NCBI RefSeq assembly: GCF_010669225.1
Contig: NZ_CP048627.1
Coordinates: forward strand, 682,001 to 746,000
From: Megamonas funiformis
Lineage (GTDB): Bacteria > Bacillota > Negativicutes > Selenomonadales > Selenomonadaceae
Reading direction: 5' to 3'
DNA length: 64,000 bases
Shown here: positions 17,397 to 26,719 of the stretch, one piece after another
How positions within the stretch are numbered: the first letter of the stretch is position 1
Layout: every line of letters begins with the position of its first letter
Translations under genes and position numbers: made by a program
Notes under the pieces: generated by a model
What the model was told of the DNA's origin: nothing
The model's input: only the letters and a program-made list of their open reading frames with translations
Database searches by the model: none

Positions 17397-17918
17397 ATGA
17401 AATATAAAGATTATAAACATTTAATTATTTGCATAAGTATCATTAGTCTATGGATAATGATACTATTTTTTTTAGGAAATATAGTGAGTTCTAAAATAGA
17501 TATATTAAATACTGAAAAAAATCAACAACAAGAAGAATTGGTAAGTTATTATGATTTTATGGCAAAAAATAAAAATATAGATAGTTATAGAGAAAAGATA
17601 AATTTTAATTTAAATTTATTGGCAGAAAAAATACCGCAAGAGATAGATGAAGAAAAGTTTTTATTGCAGTTGAATGATATGGCAAAATATTCATCAGTGA
17701 ATATCATAAAAATGATGCCTAAAAATAAGAGTACGCAAGATAATTTAAAGCAGGAAGAAATAGAACTTGTATTGCAAGGTGATTATTTTGCTATAGTTGA
17801 TTTTTTACATCAATTGAATTTAAATAGTAGATTGGTAAGTATACAAGATAGCAATATTTTTATACAAAATAATACGATAAATGCGAAATTAACTTTACAA
17901 ATTTATGCGAATAATTAA
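17397..17918 (+). CDS. pilO: PilO-like pilus assembly protein
   Basis: 173 residues: a membrane helix at about 9-30 (IICISIISLWIMILFFLGN), a coiled coil to about residue 70, and a ferredoxin-like domain with LAEKIPQEIDEEKFLLQLNDMA and GDYFAIVDFLHQLN, the typical PilO motif. It should pair with the PilN half of the preceding protein in the inner-membrane alignment complex. It is the last recognisable pilus gene. No PilP lipoprotein or PilQ secretin follows, and an extended -10 for cdaA begins soon after its stop. Confidence 0.8.
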   Translation: MKYKDYKHLIICISIISLWIMILFFLGNIVSSKIDILNTEKNQQQEELVSYYDFMAKNKNIDSYREKINFNLNLLAEKIPQEIDEEKFLLQLNDMAKYSSVNIIKMMPKNKSTQDNLKQEEIELVLQGDYFAIVDFLHQLNLNSRLVSIQDSNIFIQNNTINAKLTLQIYANN

Positions 17919-17942
17919 TAATAGATAAAGATAAATAAAATC

Positions 17943-17951
17943 TGTTATAAT
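17943..17951 (+). promoter_or_regulatory. Extended -10 promoter for the cdaA operon
   Basis: TGTTATAAT, a TGn-extended -10, lies 61 bases ahead of the cdaA ATG with only a poor -35. It gives the c-di-AMP/glmM genes a start site separate from the pilus operon. Confidence 0.5.
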
Positions 17952-18011
17952 TAAATAGAATATTTTTATATTTAAATTTTATACTTAATATAGATGGGAG
18001 TAGTAATCTAT

Positions 18012-18833
18012 ATGTTGATACAGCTAGAAGGTCTTATAAAAACTATAGGCATATTAGATGTCTTTGATATTTTAATTGTGGCATTTATTTTATATCGAGT
18101 GTATAAAATGTTAGAAAATACACGAGCGATAACCTTGACAAGAGGTTTATTGATATTATTACTTTTAGCGATTATTACTAGTTGGCTTGAATTGCATGTT
18201 ATAAACTGGTTATTACAAAAAATTGTTACTTTATTATTTGTAGCATTGCCAATTGTATTTCAACCAGAATTGCGACGTGCTTTAGAGCATATAGGTGAAG
18301 GTGGATTTTTCAAACGTTCAATGTTGTTGAACTATGAAGAAGCTTGTTCGTTAGTATCAGAATTGGATAAGGCTGTTACAAAATTATCATCTACAAAAAC
18401 AGGAGCATTGATTGTACTTGAGCGCAATATGGGTTTAAATGATATTTGTGCAAGTGGAATAAAAATTGATGGGATTGTTAGTGCTGAATTTTTACTAAAT
18501 GTATTCATCCCAAACACTCCACTACACGATGGAGCAGCCATTATACGCGGTAATCGTTTGATTGCGGCAGGTTGTTTATTGCCACTTACTGATGATAGGT
18601 CATTGAGCACAGAGCTTGGAACTCGCCATCGTGCAGCTATAGGTTTATCAGAACAATGTGATGCTGTAGTTGTTATTGTCAGTGAAGAGACAGGAACAAT
18701 TTCTGTGGCTGAAGCAGGTAGAATATATCGTCATTTAGATTCTGAACAGTTAAAACAATATTTGATGCCAATATTTTCACCAAGAAAGACAACCTTAAAA
18801 GAAGCTGTCTTGAAATGGAGGCAAAAAAAATGA
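18012..18833 (+). CDS. cdaA: Diadenylate cyclase CdaA
   Basis: Membrane-bound DAC enzyme making c-di-AMP, the Firmicute second messenger for potassium and cell-wall homeostasis. The 273 residues have three N-terminal membrane helices (around ILIVAFILYRVY, TRGLLILLLLAII and QKIVTLLFVALPIVF). The cytoplasmic DAC domain shows both signature motifs: LHDGAAIIRG (DGA) and GTRHRAAIG (RHR). The start at 18012 fits the usual N terminus, with GGGAG upstream; an ATG at 17994 is in frame. It overlaps cdaR by four bases. Confidence 0.96.
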   Translation: MLIQLEGLIKTIGILDVFDILIVAFILYRVYKMLENTRAITLTRGLLILLLLAIITSWLELHVINWLLQKIVTLLFVALPIVFQPELRRALEHIGEGGFFKRSMLLNYEEACSLVSELDKAVTKLSSTKTGALIVLERNMGLNDICASGIKIDGIVSAEFLLNVFIPNTPLHDGAAIIRGNRLIAAGCLLPLTDDRSLSTELGTRHRAAIGLSEQCDAVVVIVSEETGTISVAEAGRIYRHLDSEQLKQYLMPIFSPRKTTLKEAVLKWRQKK

Positions 18834-19777
18834 TAAGTTTTTTTAGAAAAAATCTTCCAGAAAAATGTTTAGCACTTATAGTTGCCATAGGTTGCTGGAT
18901 TTTTGTAATGAATGACCAAAATCCGCAGATTGAAAATACTTATACAGTGCCAATTGGAATAGTTAATGCACCAGAAGGATATCAAATATCCAAAGATGTT
19001 GAAGAAGTAAAATTGAAAGTGCGTGCACCACGTTCGCTATTTTCAAATGTAGAAACATCTAGCTTTAGAGCTTATGTAGATTTAAATGGTGTGGAAAATG
19101 GAATTCATGATTTACAGATACAGACGGTTTTACCTAGTGGTTTTGAATTGATTTCAGCAGGTCCAACAAAAGTATCTATAAATGTTGATAAAATTGAGCA
19201 AAAAGAAGTACCTGTTCGCTTGAATTTATCTGGTATTCCAGGTAATGGCAAAGTGGTAGCAAGTGTAGAACAGTCTTTACAGAATATAACAATTGAAGGC
19301 CCTGTTAGCATTTTAAATAAAGTAACAGCGGCAGTAGGTTATATTGGTGTAAATGGAAATAATGAAAACTTTAGTGTAACAGTGCCACTTATTGCAGTTA
19401 ATGATAAAGATAAAGAAGTGGAAGGCGTTAAACTATTACCTAAAACAGTAGATGTTTCCATTATTTTGGCTAAAGGTTTAAACAAAAAAATTATCGATAT
19501 AAAACCGACATTGATGTCTGATTTGCCAATGGGTTATATCTTAAAATCAGTGAAGGTAGAGCCTGAAAAAATAGAAGTTAGTGGTAATCCTGATATTATT
19601 GGCAATATGACTTATTTATCCACAGAAAATATATCTTTGGCAAATGTTACAAAATCGACGAAACAAACAGTTAATTTAATTGTGCCAGAAGATATAAATG
19701 TTCCTAATCAGGAAGTAACTGTATGGATAGAAATAGAAACAAAAGAAAATAAAACTGATAATAAAACAAATAAATAA
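18830..19777 (+). CDS. cdaR: YbbR-domain regulator CdaR
   Basis: Extracytoplasmic partner that modulates CdaA. The 315 residues have one N-terminal membrane anchor (CLALIVAIGCWIFVM), then a chain of YbbR domains, each seen as VPV...G.P.G and VTIEGP-type strands. Examples are KEVPVRLNLSGIPGNGKVVASV and TIEGPVSIL, with further repeats to about residue 300. A Lys/Asn-rich tail follows. The start is at 18830, overlapping the cdaA stop as ATGA with ATGGAGG upstream. Confidence 0.93.
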   Translation: MISFFRKNLPEKCLALIVAIGCWIFVMNDQNPQIENTYTVPIGIVNAPEGYQISKDVEEVKLKVRAPRSLFSNVETSSFRAYVDLNGVENGIHDLQIQTVLPSGFELISAGPTKVSINVDKIEQKEVPVRLNLSGIPGNGKVVASVEQSLQNITIEGPVSILNKVTAAVGYIGVNGNNENFSVTVPLIAVNDKDKEVEGVKLLPKTVDVSIILAKGLNKKIIDIKPTLMSDLPMGYILKSVKVEPEKIEVSGNPDIIGNMTYLSTENISLANVTKSTKQTVNLIVPEDINVPNQEVTVWIEIETKENKTDNKTNK

Positions 19778-19807
19778 AGTTAAAATAAGATGAAGTAGGT
19801 TTGTTAA

Positions 19808-21409
19808 ATGATAAGAATTAAAAATTTTAATGTACCATTTAATGACCAATCTCCGATAAATGATTTAGTTGCAAAACGATTAAAGTTACCACCTCAACAT
19901 ATTGATGAGGTGGTAATTGTTCGTAAGGGGATTGATGCTAGAAGGTATAAGGGAGCTCCTATTTATTTTGTGTATATATTAGATGTGAAAGTTAATATTG
20001 CAGAAAATAAAGTTTTAGCTAGATTAAAAAAAGACAAGAATGTAGAAATTGTAATTACAAAAAAAGCAGATAAAATTAATTGTCAAAAAAGTAAAACATC
20101 TAGACCGATAGTAATTGGTTTTGGCCCTGCGGGAATGTTTTCGGCGTTAGTTTTAGCTAAAAATGGATATCGACCACTTATTTTTGAACGTGGAAGTGAT
20201 GTGGATACTAGACATCAAGATATTGAAAAATTTTGGCAAGGTGGACAATTAAAAGAAAATTCCAATGTACAATTTGGCGAAGGTGGAGCAGGAACTTTTT
20301 CTGATGGCAAATTAACAACTCGTATCAATGATAATAAGATTACAGATGTGTTAGAAGCTTTTGTAGAAGCTGGAGCACCACCAGAAATAAAATATTTGCA
20401 TAAACCACATATCGGTACAGATATTTTGCGCATTATTGTAAAAAATATTCGTGAAAAAATAAAAGCTTTAGGCGGAGAAATTTTCTTTAATTCACAAGTT
20501 ACAGATTTTATAATAAAAGATGATAAAATCTGTGGAGTTGAAATCAACCATAAAGAAAAATTCACAGCAAGTGATGTATTTTTAGGTATTGGTCATAGTG
20601 CAAGAGATACGTATGAATTGTTATATTCTAAGGGAATATCCATGGAAGCGAAACCTTTTGCAATTGGTGTCCGTATAGAACATCCGCAAGATTTAATTGA
20701 TAAAGCTCAATATGGTGAAGATTATAAAAGTGAATTATTGCCAGTAGCAGATTATTCATTGACTTATAATAATCGCCAAAAAGGTAGAAGTGTATATTCT
20801 TTTTGTATGTGCCCAGGTGGTCAAGTAGTAGCTGCCGCTTCAGAGTTAGGCAGAGTCGTTGTAAATGGTATGAGTAATTATAAACGTAATTCTGGTATTG
20901 CAAATAGTGCTCTGCTCGTCAATGTAACGCCAGATGATTTTGGTCATAATGTCTTAGATGGCATTGCTTTTCAACGTCATTATGAAGAAATGGCATATAT
21001 TTGTGGCGGTAGAAATTATCATGCACCAGTGCAAACGGTTGGCGATTTCTTAAAAGATAAAGTAAGTGATGATAATTTTTTAGTAGAACCAACGTATAAA
21101 CCGGGAGTAAAGATTTGCAATTTACGCGAATGTTTACCAGATTTTACAACGCAGATGTTGGCTGAAGCATTACCTAATTTTGATAAGAAAATTCCAGGTT
21201 TTGCAGGTGAACATGTGGTGATGACTGGGGTAGAAATGCGTTCTTCTGCACCATGTAGAATTATCCGCAACAGACAAACATATATGTCTGAAAATATAAA
21301 AGGGTTATATCCTATAGGCGAAGGTGCTGGATACGCTGGCGGTATAATGAGTGCTGCCGTTGATGGCGTAAATGCAGCTTATGCTTATATAGAAAATATT
21401 ATAGAATAA
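19808..21409 (+). CDS. FAD-dependent dehydrogenase-like protein (COG2509 type)
   Basis: A 533-residue NAD(P)/FAD-dependent oxidoreductase of the uncharacterised COG2509 group. After about 95 residues with a small alpha/beta domain (LKLPPQHIDEVVIVRKGIDA) comes the FAD loop VIGFGPAGMFSALVLAKNG. Then FGEGGAGTFSDGKLTTR follows, an ENS...QFGEGGAG block typical of the family, and a C-terminal FAD contact GEGAGYAGGIMSAAVDG. The true substrate is not known. It sits between cdaR and glmM, which are usually adjacent, and begins 30 bases after cdaR with GAAGTAGG upstream. Confidence 0.85.
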   Translation: MIRIKNFNVPFNDQSPINDLVAKRLKLPPQHIDEVVIVRKGIDARRYKGAPIYFVYILDVKVNIAENKVLARLKKDKNVEIVITKKADKINCQKSKTSRPIVIGFGPAGMFSALVLAKNGYRPLIFERGSDVDTRHQDIEKFWQGGQLKENSNVQFGEGGAGTFSDGKLTTRINDNKITDVLEAFVEAGAPPEIKYLHKPHIGTDILRIIVKNIREKIKALGGEIFFNSQVTDFIIKDDKICGVEINHKEKFTASDVFLGIGHSARDTYELLYSKGISMEAKPFAIGVRIEHPQDLIDKAQYGEDYKSELLPVADYSLTYNNRQKGRSVYSFCMCPGGQVVAAASELGRVVVNGMSNYKRNSGIANSALLVNVTPDDFGHNVLDGIAFQRHYEEMAYICGGRNYHAPVQTVGDFLKDKVSDDNFLVEPTYKPGVKICNLRECLPDFTTQMLAEALPNFDKKIPGFAGEHVVMTGVEMRSSAPCRIIRNRQTYMSENIKGLYPIGEGAGYAGGIMSAAVDGVNAAYAYIENIIE

Positions 21410-21427
21410 TTGAGAGGGGTTTATTTT

Positions 21428-22777
21428 ATGGCTAGAATGTTTGGAACTGACGGTGTTAGAGGTAAGGCAAATGTTGAATTAACACCAGAATTAGCTTATA
21501 ACTTAGGACGTGCTGCTGCCATTTATTTTACAAAGAAAGATGGCGAAGCTTGCACAATCTATATTGGTAGAGATACTCGCTTATCTGGTCCAATGTATGA
21601 AGCAGCTTTATCTGCAGGGATTTGTTCTGCTGGTGGTAATGTAGTGTTAACAGGTGTAATGCCAACTCCAGCTGTAGCTTATTTAGCTCGCAAACATAAA
21701 GCTGATGCAGGTATTGTAATTTCTGCTTCTCACAATCCATTCCATGATAATGGTATTAAATTCTTTGGTGGCGATGGTTATAAATTACCAGATGCTGTAG
21801 AAGATGAAATCGAAGCATTAGTACATGAAATTGAAAATAATGATAATTTATATCGTCCAACAGATGACAAAATTGGTAATGTAGTTTATCGTCATGATTT
21901 ATTGGATGAATATGTATCTTTTGTAACTAAAACTACTGATATCGAATTAGAAGGTATGAAAATTGTTTTAGACTGCGCAAATGGTGCAGCTTATGAAGCT
22001 ATGCCAAAAATTTTACGTCGTTTAGGTGCAGATGTAATCGTAATTCACGATAAACCAAACGGTATCAATATCAACGACAATTGCGGTTCAACACATTTAG
22101 AATCTTTGATGGAAGCTGTAAAAGAACATAAAGCAGATATTGGTATTGCTCATGATGGTGATGCTGATAGATGTTTATGTATTGATGAAAATGGTGAATT
22201 CATCGATGGCGACCATATGATTGCAGCTTGTGCTATTTATATGATGGGCAAAGGCAAATTAAAAGATAATACTGTAGTTACTACAGTTATGGCAAATATC
22301 GGTTTCCATAAAGCTATTAAAGAAAATGGCGGACGTACAGAAATCACAGCTGTAGGCGATAGATATGTATTAGAAAATATGCTTGCTAATGGCTATAACT
22401 TAGGCGGAGAACAATCTGGTCATATTATCTTCACAGATTTTTCTACTACTGGTGATGGCCCTGTTACAGCACTTCAAGTATTATCTTATTTAAAACGTAC
22501 AAGACATAAAGCTTCTGCAATTACAAAAATCATGACAAGTTATCCACAGCTTTTAGTAAATGTAAAAGTAGCTACTAAAGATGGTTGGGAAGATAATGAA
22601 GCTATAAAAGCTTCTATTGAAGAAGGCAAACAACAATTAGGTGAAAATGGTCGTATTTTAGTACGTCCATCTGGTACAGAACCTTTAATTCGTGTAATGG
22701 CTGAAGGCCCTGACCAAAAAGAATTGGAAGAAATCTGCTATAAAATTGCTGATGTAGTAAAAGCTCAGCAAGGATAA
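21428..22777 (+). CDS. glmM: Phosphoglucosamine mutase
   Basis: Interconverts glucosamine-6-phosphate and glucosamine-1-phosphate for peptidoglycan and UDP-GlcNAc. The 449 residues start MARMFGTDGVRG. The phosphoserine loop is GIVISASHNPFHDNG (catalytic Ser about residue 101), the metal site is AHDGDADRC, and the sugar and phosphate sites are GGEQSGH and RPSGTEPLIRVM. The start at 21428 has GAGAGGGG upstream; an in-frame TTG at 21410 overlaps that site. GlmM is a known CdaA partner, and here all three share one operon. Confidence 0.97.
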   Translation: MARMFGTDGVRGKANVELTPELAYNLGRAAAIYFTKKDGEACTIYIGRDTRLSGPMYEAALSAGICSAGGNVVLTGVMPTPAVAYLARKHKADAGIVISASHNPFHDNGIKFFGGDGYKLPDAVEDEIEALVHEIENNDNLYRPTDDKIGNVVYRHDLLDEYVSFVTKTTDIELEGMKIVLDCANGAAYEAMPKILRRLGADVIVIHDKPNGININDNCGSTHLESLMEAVKEHKADIGIAHDGDADRCLCIDENGEFIDGDHMIAACAIYMMGKGKLKDNTVVTTVMANIGFHKAIKENGGRTEITAVGDRYVLENMLANGYNLGGEQSGHIIFTDFSTTGDGPVTALQVLSYLKRTRHKASAITKIMTSYPQLLVNVKVATKDGWEDNEAIKASIEEGKQQLGENGRILVRPSGTEPLIRVMAEGPDQKELEEICYKIADVVKAQQG

Positions 22778-22805
22778 ATAGAAAAATATATTTATTTTAT
22801 TTCTA

Positions 22806-22834
22806 TTGACAAAATCATAAGTTATAATTAAAAT
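22806..22834 (+). promoter_or_regulatory. Sigma-A promoter for glmS leader
   Basis: TTGACA (22806-22811), a 17-base spacer and TAAAAT (22829-22834). Predicted initiation at about 22841 falls inside the left arm of the glmM terminator. Confidence 0.65.
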
Positions 22835-22838
22835 ATGA

Positions 22839-22877
22839 GCATGCACAAAGATGAAATAATTTTGTGCATGCTTTTTT
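22839..22877 (+). terminator. Intrinsic terminator of glmM
   Basis: A perfect 11-bp stem GCATGCACAAA (22839-22849) pairs with 22861-22871 across an 11-nt loop, then TTTTTT. It ends the cdaA-glmM transcript. Confidence 0.85.
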
Positions 22878-22924
22878 GATATAGTTCTGTATATAAAGAT
22901 AATAAAAGGGTTTATATAAACTTT

Positions 22925-23060
22925 AGCGCTGGCTCTGTTTTATATTTATGAAATAGAGTACGAGGAAGAAGTCGTCGAAAATATCAGCGGATGCTTCTCG
23001 GCTTAATCTAGTCGATAGTAGCTGGCAAAACTTTTAAGTGATTAAAAGGACAATACAGCA
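22925..23060 (+). promoter_or_regulatory. glmS ribozyme / GlcN6P riboswitch
   Basis: Self-cleaving leader RNA that destroys glmS mRNA when glucosamine-6-phosphate is abundant. The conserved start AGCGCTGGC places the cleavage between A22925 and G22926. The core has TACGAGGAAGAAGTCGTCGA and CAGCGGATGCTTCTCGGCTT, and the P3/P4 side ends with CTGGCAAAAC...GACAATACAG. It sits directly upstream of glmS, as in other Firmicutes. The 347-base glmM-glmS gap thus holds a promoter, a terminator and this ribozyme. Confidence 0.93.
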
Positions 23061-23124
23061 AAAGATTTATACAGAAAATATATCTTCAAAAATTTAATAA
23101 TTTAATTTTAGGAGGCATATTTTT

Positions 23125-24954
23125 ATGTGCGGTATTGTAGGTTATGTTGGTGAAAAACAGGCAGCTAATTTTTTAATTGATGGATTAACAAAATTAGAAT
23201 ATAGAGGATATGACTCTGCTGGTATTGCTGTTTTTGATGGTGAAAAAATTAATGTGGCAAAATCTGTTGGTCGCTTAGCTGCATTAAAAGAAAAAATCAA
23301 AAATAATACTCCTGAAGGTGTAATGGGTATTGGTCATACTAGATGGGCAACTCATGGACGTCCATCTGATGTGAATTCTCATCCACATACAGATTGTTCT
23401 GGTAAATTTGCTATTGTACACAATGGTATTATCGAAAACTTTATGTCTTTAAAAGAAGAATTAATAGCTAAAGGACATAAATTTGTTTCTGAAACAGATA
23501 CTGAAGTTGTAGCTCATTTAATCGAAGATGTTTATGAAGGCGATTTTGTAGAAGCTGTAAATAAAGTATTGAATAGAATTGAAGGTTCTTATTCTCTTGC
23601 TTTCATGTGCCAAGATTATCCAGATACACTTATTTGTACTAAAAAAGATAATCCACTAGTAATCGGTTTAGGTGAAGGTGAAAACTTTATAGCTTCTGAT
23701 ATCCCTGCTATTATTGCTTATACTCGTCGTACTTATATCATGAATGATGGCGAAATTGCAGTAGTTAAAAAAGATAGCATTTGGGTAACAGATAGAAAAG
23801 GCAATCCTATCACTAAAAAAGTATTTGAAGTAAATTGGAATGCTGAAGCTGCTGAAAAAGGCGGATATGAACATTTCATGTTAAAAGAAATTCATGAACA
23901 GCCAAAAGCAGTAAGAGATACAATTTCTCCACGTATCAATAAAGAAAATACACAAGTTGTTTTAGATGAATTAAAATGGACTAAAGAATATGTAGAAAAC
24001 TTTAATAAAATCTATATTGTAGCTTGTGGTACAGCTTATCATGCTGGTCTTGTAGGTAAATATTACATTGAAAAATTAGCTCGTATACCAGTAGAAATTG
24101 ATATTGCTTCTGAATTTAGATATCGTGATCCAATCATTGATGAACACACACTTACAATTGTTATCAGTCAGTCTGGTGAAACAAGTGATACACTTGCAGC
24201 ACTTAAAGAATCCAAACGCCTTGGTGCAAAAACTTTAGCTATTACAAACGTAGTAGGTTCTTCTATAGCTCGTGAAGCTGATCAGGTAATGTACACATGG
24301 GCTGGTCCAGAAATCGCTGTAGCTTCTACAAAAGCATATACAACTCAGCTTGTAACAATGTTCTTATTTGCTATGTATGTTTCTGGCTTAAAAGGCACTA
24401 TTACAACTGAAAGAACTCACGAACTTTTAACACAGCTTCGTTTACTTCCAGATGAAATAAATCGTACTTTAGAAGATGTAGAACCAATCAAAACTTTTGC
24501 TAAAAATTATGCATTTAACAATGATGTATTCTATATTGGTCGTTCTTTAGACTATAATGTAGCACTTGAAGGTTCTTTAAAATTAAAAGAAATTTCCTAT
24601 ATTCATGCTGAAGCATATGCAGCTGGTGAATTAAAACATGGAACACTTGCATTGATTGAATCTGGTGTGCCTGTTATTGCTCTTGCAACTCAAAAAAGTG
24701 TATATGAAAAAACTTTAAGCAATATTAAAGAAGTAAAAGCTCGTGATGCAGTTATGATTGGTATTGCAGCTGAAGATGATAATGAACTTGAAAAATATGT
24801 AGACCATGTAATTAAAGTTCCAGCTACAGATGAATTATTAATTCCACTTTTAACTGTAGTACCTTTACAATTACTTGCTTATTATGCAGCAATTACTCGT
24901 GGTTGTGATGTAGATAAACCTCGTAATCTTGCTAAATCTGTAACAGTAGAATAA
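23125..24954 (+). CDS. glmS: Glutamine-fructose-6-phosphate aminotransferase
   Basis: Makes glucosamine-6-phosphate from fructose-6-phosphate and glutamine, the entry step of amino-sugar synthesis. The 609 residues are full length. N-terminal Cys2 (MCGIVGYVG) is the glutaminase nucleophile, with LEYRGYDSAGIAV, HTRWATHG and VHNGIIEN. The isomerase half has two SIS domains (ACGTAYHAGLVGKYY; SQSGETSDTLAAL; GRSLDYNVALEGSLKLKEI) and ends KPRNLAKSVTVE. AGGAGG lies nine bases before the ATG. Expression is controlled by the upstream ribozyme. Confidence 0.98.
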   Translation: MCGIVGYVGEKQAANFLIDGLTKLEYRGYDSAGIAVFDGEKINVAKSVGRLAALKEKIKNNTPEGVMGIGHTRWATHGRPSDVNSHPHTDCSGKFAIVHNGIIENFMSLKEELIAKGHKFVSETDTEVVAHLIEDVYEGDFVEAVNKVLNRIEGSYSLAFMCQDYPDTLICTKKDNPLVIGLGEGENFIASDIPAIIAYTRRTYIMNDGEIAVVKKDSIWVTDRKGNPITKKVFEVNWNAEAAEKGGYEHFMLKEIHEQPKAVRDTISPRINKENTQVVLDELKWTKEYVENFNKIYIVACGTAYHAGLVGKYYIEKLARIPVEIDIASEFRYRDPIIDEHTLTIVISQSGETSDTLAALKESKRLGAKTLAITNVVGSSIAREADQVMYTWAGPEIAVASTKAYTTQLVTMFLFAMYVSGLKGTITTERTHELLTQLRLLPDEINRTLEDVEPIKTFAKNYAFNNDVFYIGRSLDYNVALEGSLKLKEISYIHAEAYAAGELKHGTLALIESGVPVIALATQKSVYEKTLSNIKEVKARDAVMIGIAAEDDNELEKYVDHVIKVPATDELLIPLLTVVPLQLLAYYAAITRGCDVDKPRNLAKSVTVE

Positions 24955-24962
24955 AAAAGTGT

Positions 24963-24996
24963 AAAACGGCTGTAGAAATTGCAGCCGTTTTTATTA
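24963..24996 (+). terminator. Intrinsic terminator of glmS
   Basis: A 10-bp GC-rich stem AAAACGGCTG (24963-24972) pairs with 24982-24991 and runs into TTTTT. Confidence 0.85.
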
Positions 24997-25013
24997 ATTT
25001 TGTTTAATAGTAG

Positions 25014-25042
25014 TTGACAAATAAGAAAAATAATACTATTAT
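25014..25042 (+). promoter_or_regulatory. Sigma-A promoter for guaB
   Basis: TTGACA (25014-25019), a 17-base spacer and TATTAT (25037-25042), about 70 bases before the GTG start of the IMP dehydrogenase gene. I saw no purine-riboswitch-like fold in the short leader. Confidence 0.7.
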
Positions 25043-25115
25043 CTAGAAAATACTTTTATTACATTTTATTTTGCGTTATACTAGTACTATAAAAAATAAG
25101 GAAAGAGGTATTGTC

Positions 25116-26624
25116 GTGGCATATTATTTTAAAGAAGCATCTCATACTTTTGGGGAATATTTATTAGTTCCAGGTTATTCTTCTGAAAAATGCATTCCTG
25201 CAAATGTTTCTCTTGAAACTCCACTTGTAAAATTCAGAAAAGGTGAAGAACCAAAAATAAAGCTTAATGTTCCAATGACTTCCGCTATCATGCAGGCTGT
25301 ATCTAATGATACAATGGCTATTGCACTTGCAAAAGAAGGCGGTATTTCCTTTATTTACGGTTCTCAAAGCATTGAAGACCAAGCCGCAATGGTTAGTCGT
25401 GTAAAAAATTATAAATCTGGTTTTGTAAGTAGTGATTCTAATATTATGCCTTCTACTACTTTAGGCGAAGTATTAGCATTAAAAGCTAAAACTGGACATT
25501 CTACAATGGCTGTTACTGAAGATGGTACACCAACAGGAAAATTAGTAGGTATTGTTACTAGCCGTGATTATCGTGTTAGTCGTATGAGCATGGATACAAA
25601 AGTTGAAACTTTCATGACTCCATTTAACAAATTAATCTATGCTGATGCAGATACTACTACATTGTCTATGGCAAATGACCTCATTTGGCAACATAAATTA
25701 AATATGTTACCTCTTGTTGATAAAAATCAACGTTTACGCTACATGGTATTTAGAAAAGATTATACAGATAACAAAGAACATGCATTAGAACTTACAGATA
25801 ACAATAAACGTTATTTAGTAGGTGCTGGTATCAACACTCGTGATTATGCAGAACGCGTTCCTGCACTTTTAAAAGCTGGTGCTGATGTACTTTGTATCGA
25901 CTCTTCTGAAGGTTTTTCTGAATGGCAAAGAATAACATTAAAATATATTCATGAAAACTTCGGCGAAGATGTAAAAGTTGGTGCTGGTAACGTAGTAGAT
26001 AGAGAGGGTTTCCGTTTCTTAGCTGAAGCAGGTGCTGACTTCGTAAAAGTTGGTATCGGTGGTGGTTCTATCTGTATCACTCGTGAAACAAAAGGTATTG
26101 GTCGTGGACAGGCTACAGCTTTAATTGATGTAGTTGAAGCTCGTGATGAATATTATAAAGAAACAGGTATTTATATTCCTGTATGTTCTGATGGTGGTAT
26201 TGTACATGACTATCATATGACTCTTGCATTAGCTATGGGTGCAGATTTCCTCATGCTCGGACGTTATTTCTCCCGCTTTGATGAAAGCCCAACAAATAAA
26301 GTTCGTATCAATGGTACTTACTTAAAAGAATATTGGGGCGAAGGTTCTAATCGTGCTCGTAACTGGCAACGTTATGACCTCGGTGGAGATAAAAAATTAT
26401 CCTTCGAAGAAGGTGTTGATTCCTACGTTCCATATGCAGGACCATTACATGATAACGTTATGTTAACTCTTAGCAAAATGCGTTCTACAATGTGCAACTG
26501 TGGTGCATTAAACATCAAAGAATTCCAAGACAAAGCAAAACTCACATTAGTTTCTGCAACAAGTATCGTAGAAGGCGGTTCACATGACGTTATTCTTAAA
26601 GATAAATTCAGAGGTAATGACTGA
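25116..26624 (+). CDS. guaB: IMP dehydrogenase
   Basis: NAD-dependent oxidation of IMP to XMP, the committed step to GMP. The start is a GTG at 25116 with AGAGG seven bases upstream; the frame is open further back to an unsupported ATG. The 502 residues show [10 protein letters not shown], then two CBS-type segments (about 95-215: [40 protein letters not shown]). The catalytic loop is [14 protein letters not shown] with the active Cys, followed by CSDGGI and [10 protein letters not shown]. It is the longer IMPDH variant with an altered flap. Monocistronic. Confidence 0.94.
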   Translation: MAYYFKEASHTFGEYLLVPGYSSEKCIPANVSLETPLVKFRKGEEPKIKLNVPMTSAIMQAVSNDTMAIALAKEGGISFIYGSQSIEDQAAMVSRVKNYKSGFVSSDSNIMPSTTLGEVLALKAKTGHSTMAVTEDGTPTGKLVGIVTSRDYRVSRMSMDTKVETFMTPFNKLIYADADTTTLSMANDLIWQHKLNMLPLVDKNQRLRYMVFRKDYTDNKEHALELTDNNKRYLVGAGINTRDYAERVPALLKAGADVLCIDSSEGFSEWQRITLKYIHENFGEDVKVGAGNVVDREGFRFLAEAGADFVKVGIGGGSICITRETKGIGRGQATALIDVVEARDEYYKETGIYIPVCSDGGIVHDYHMTLALAMGADFLMLGRYFSRFDESPTNKVRINGTYLKEYWGEGSNRARNWQRYDLGGDKKLSFEEGVDSYVPYAGPLHDNVMLTLSKMRSTMCNCGALNIKEFQDKAKLTLVSATSIVEGGSHDVILKDKFRGND

Positions 26625-26666
26625 TTTTAATTAATTTTGATTGATTATTATTGTGGTAAATAAAAA

Positions 26667-26706
26667 AAGATTGCATTAGAAGATTTTCTAGTGCAATCTT
26701 TTTGTT
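26667..26706. terminator. Bidirectional intrinsic terminator
   Basis: A 15-bp stem (26667-26681 with 26686-26700, one wobble pair) has a 4-nt loop, flanked by A-run and T-run. It serves guaB and the convergent ABC operon. Confidence 0.85.
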
Positions 26707-26719
26707 TTATATATTTGTT

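Noticed and set aside
25043-25115. Purine riboswitch ahead of guaB
   Set aside because: The leader is short and AT-rich with no three-way junction pattern; a plain promoter explains it.
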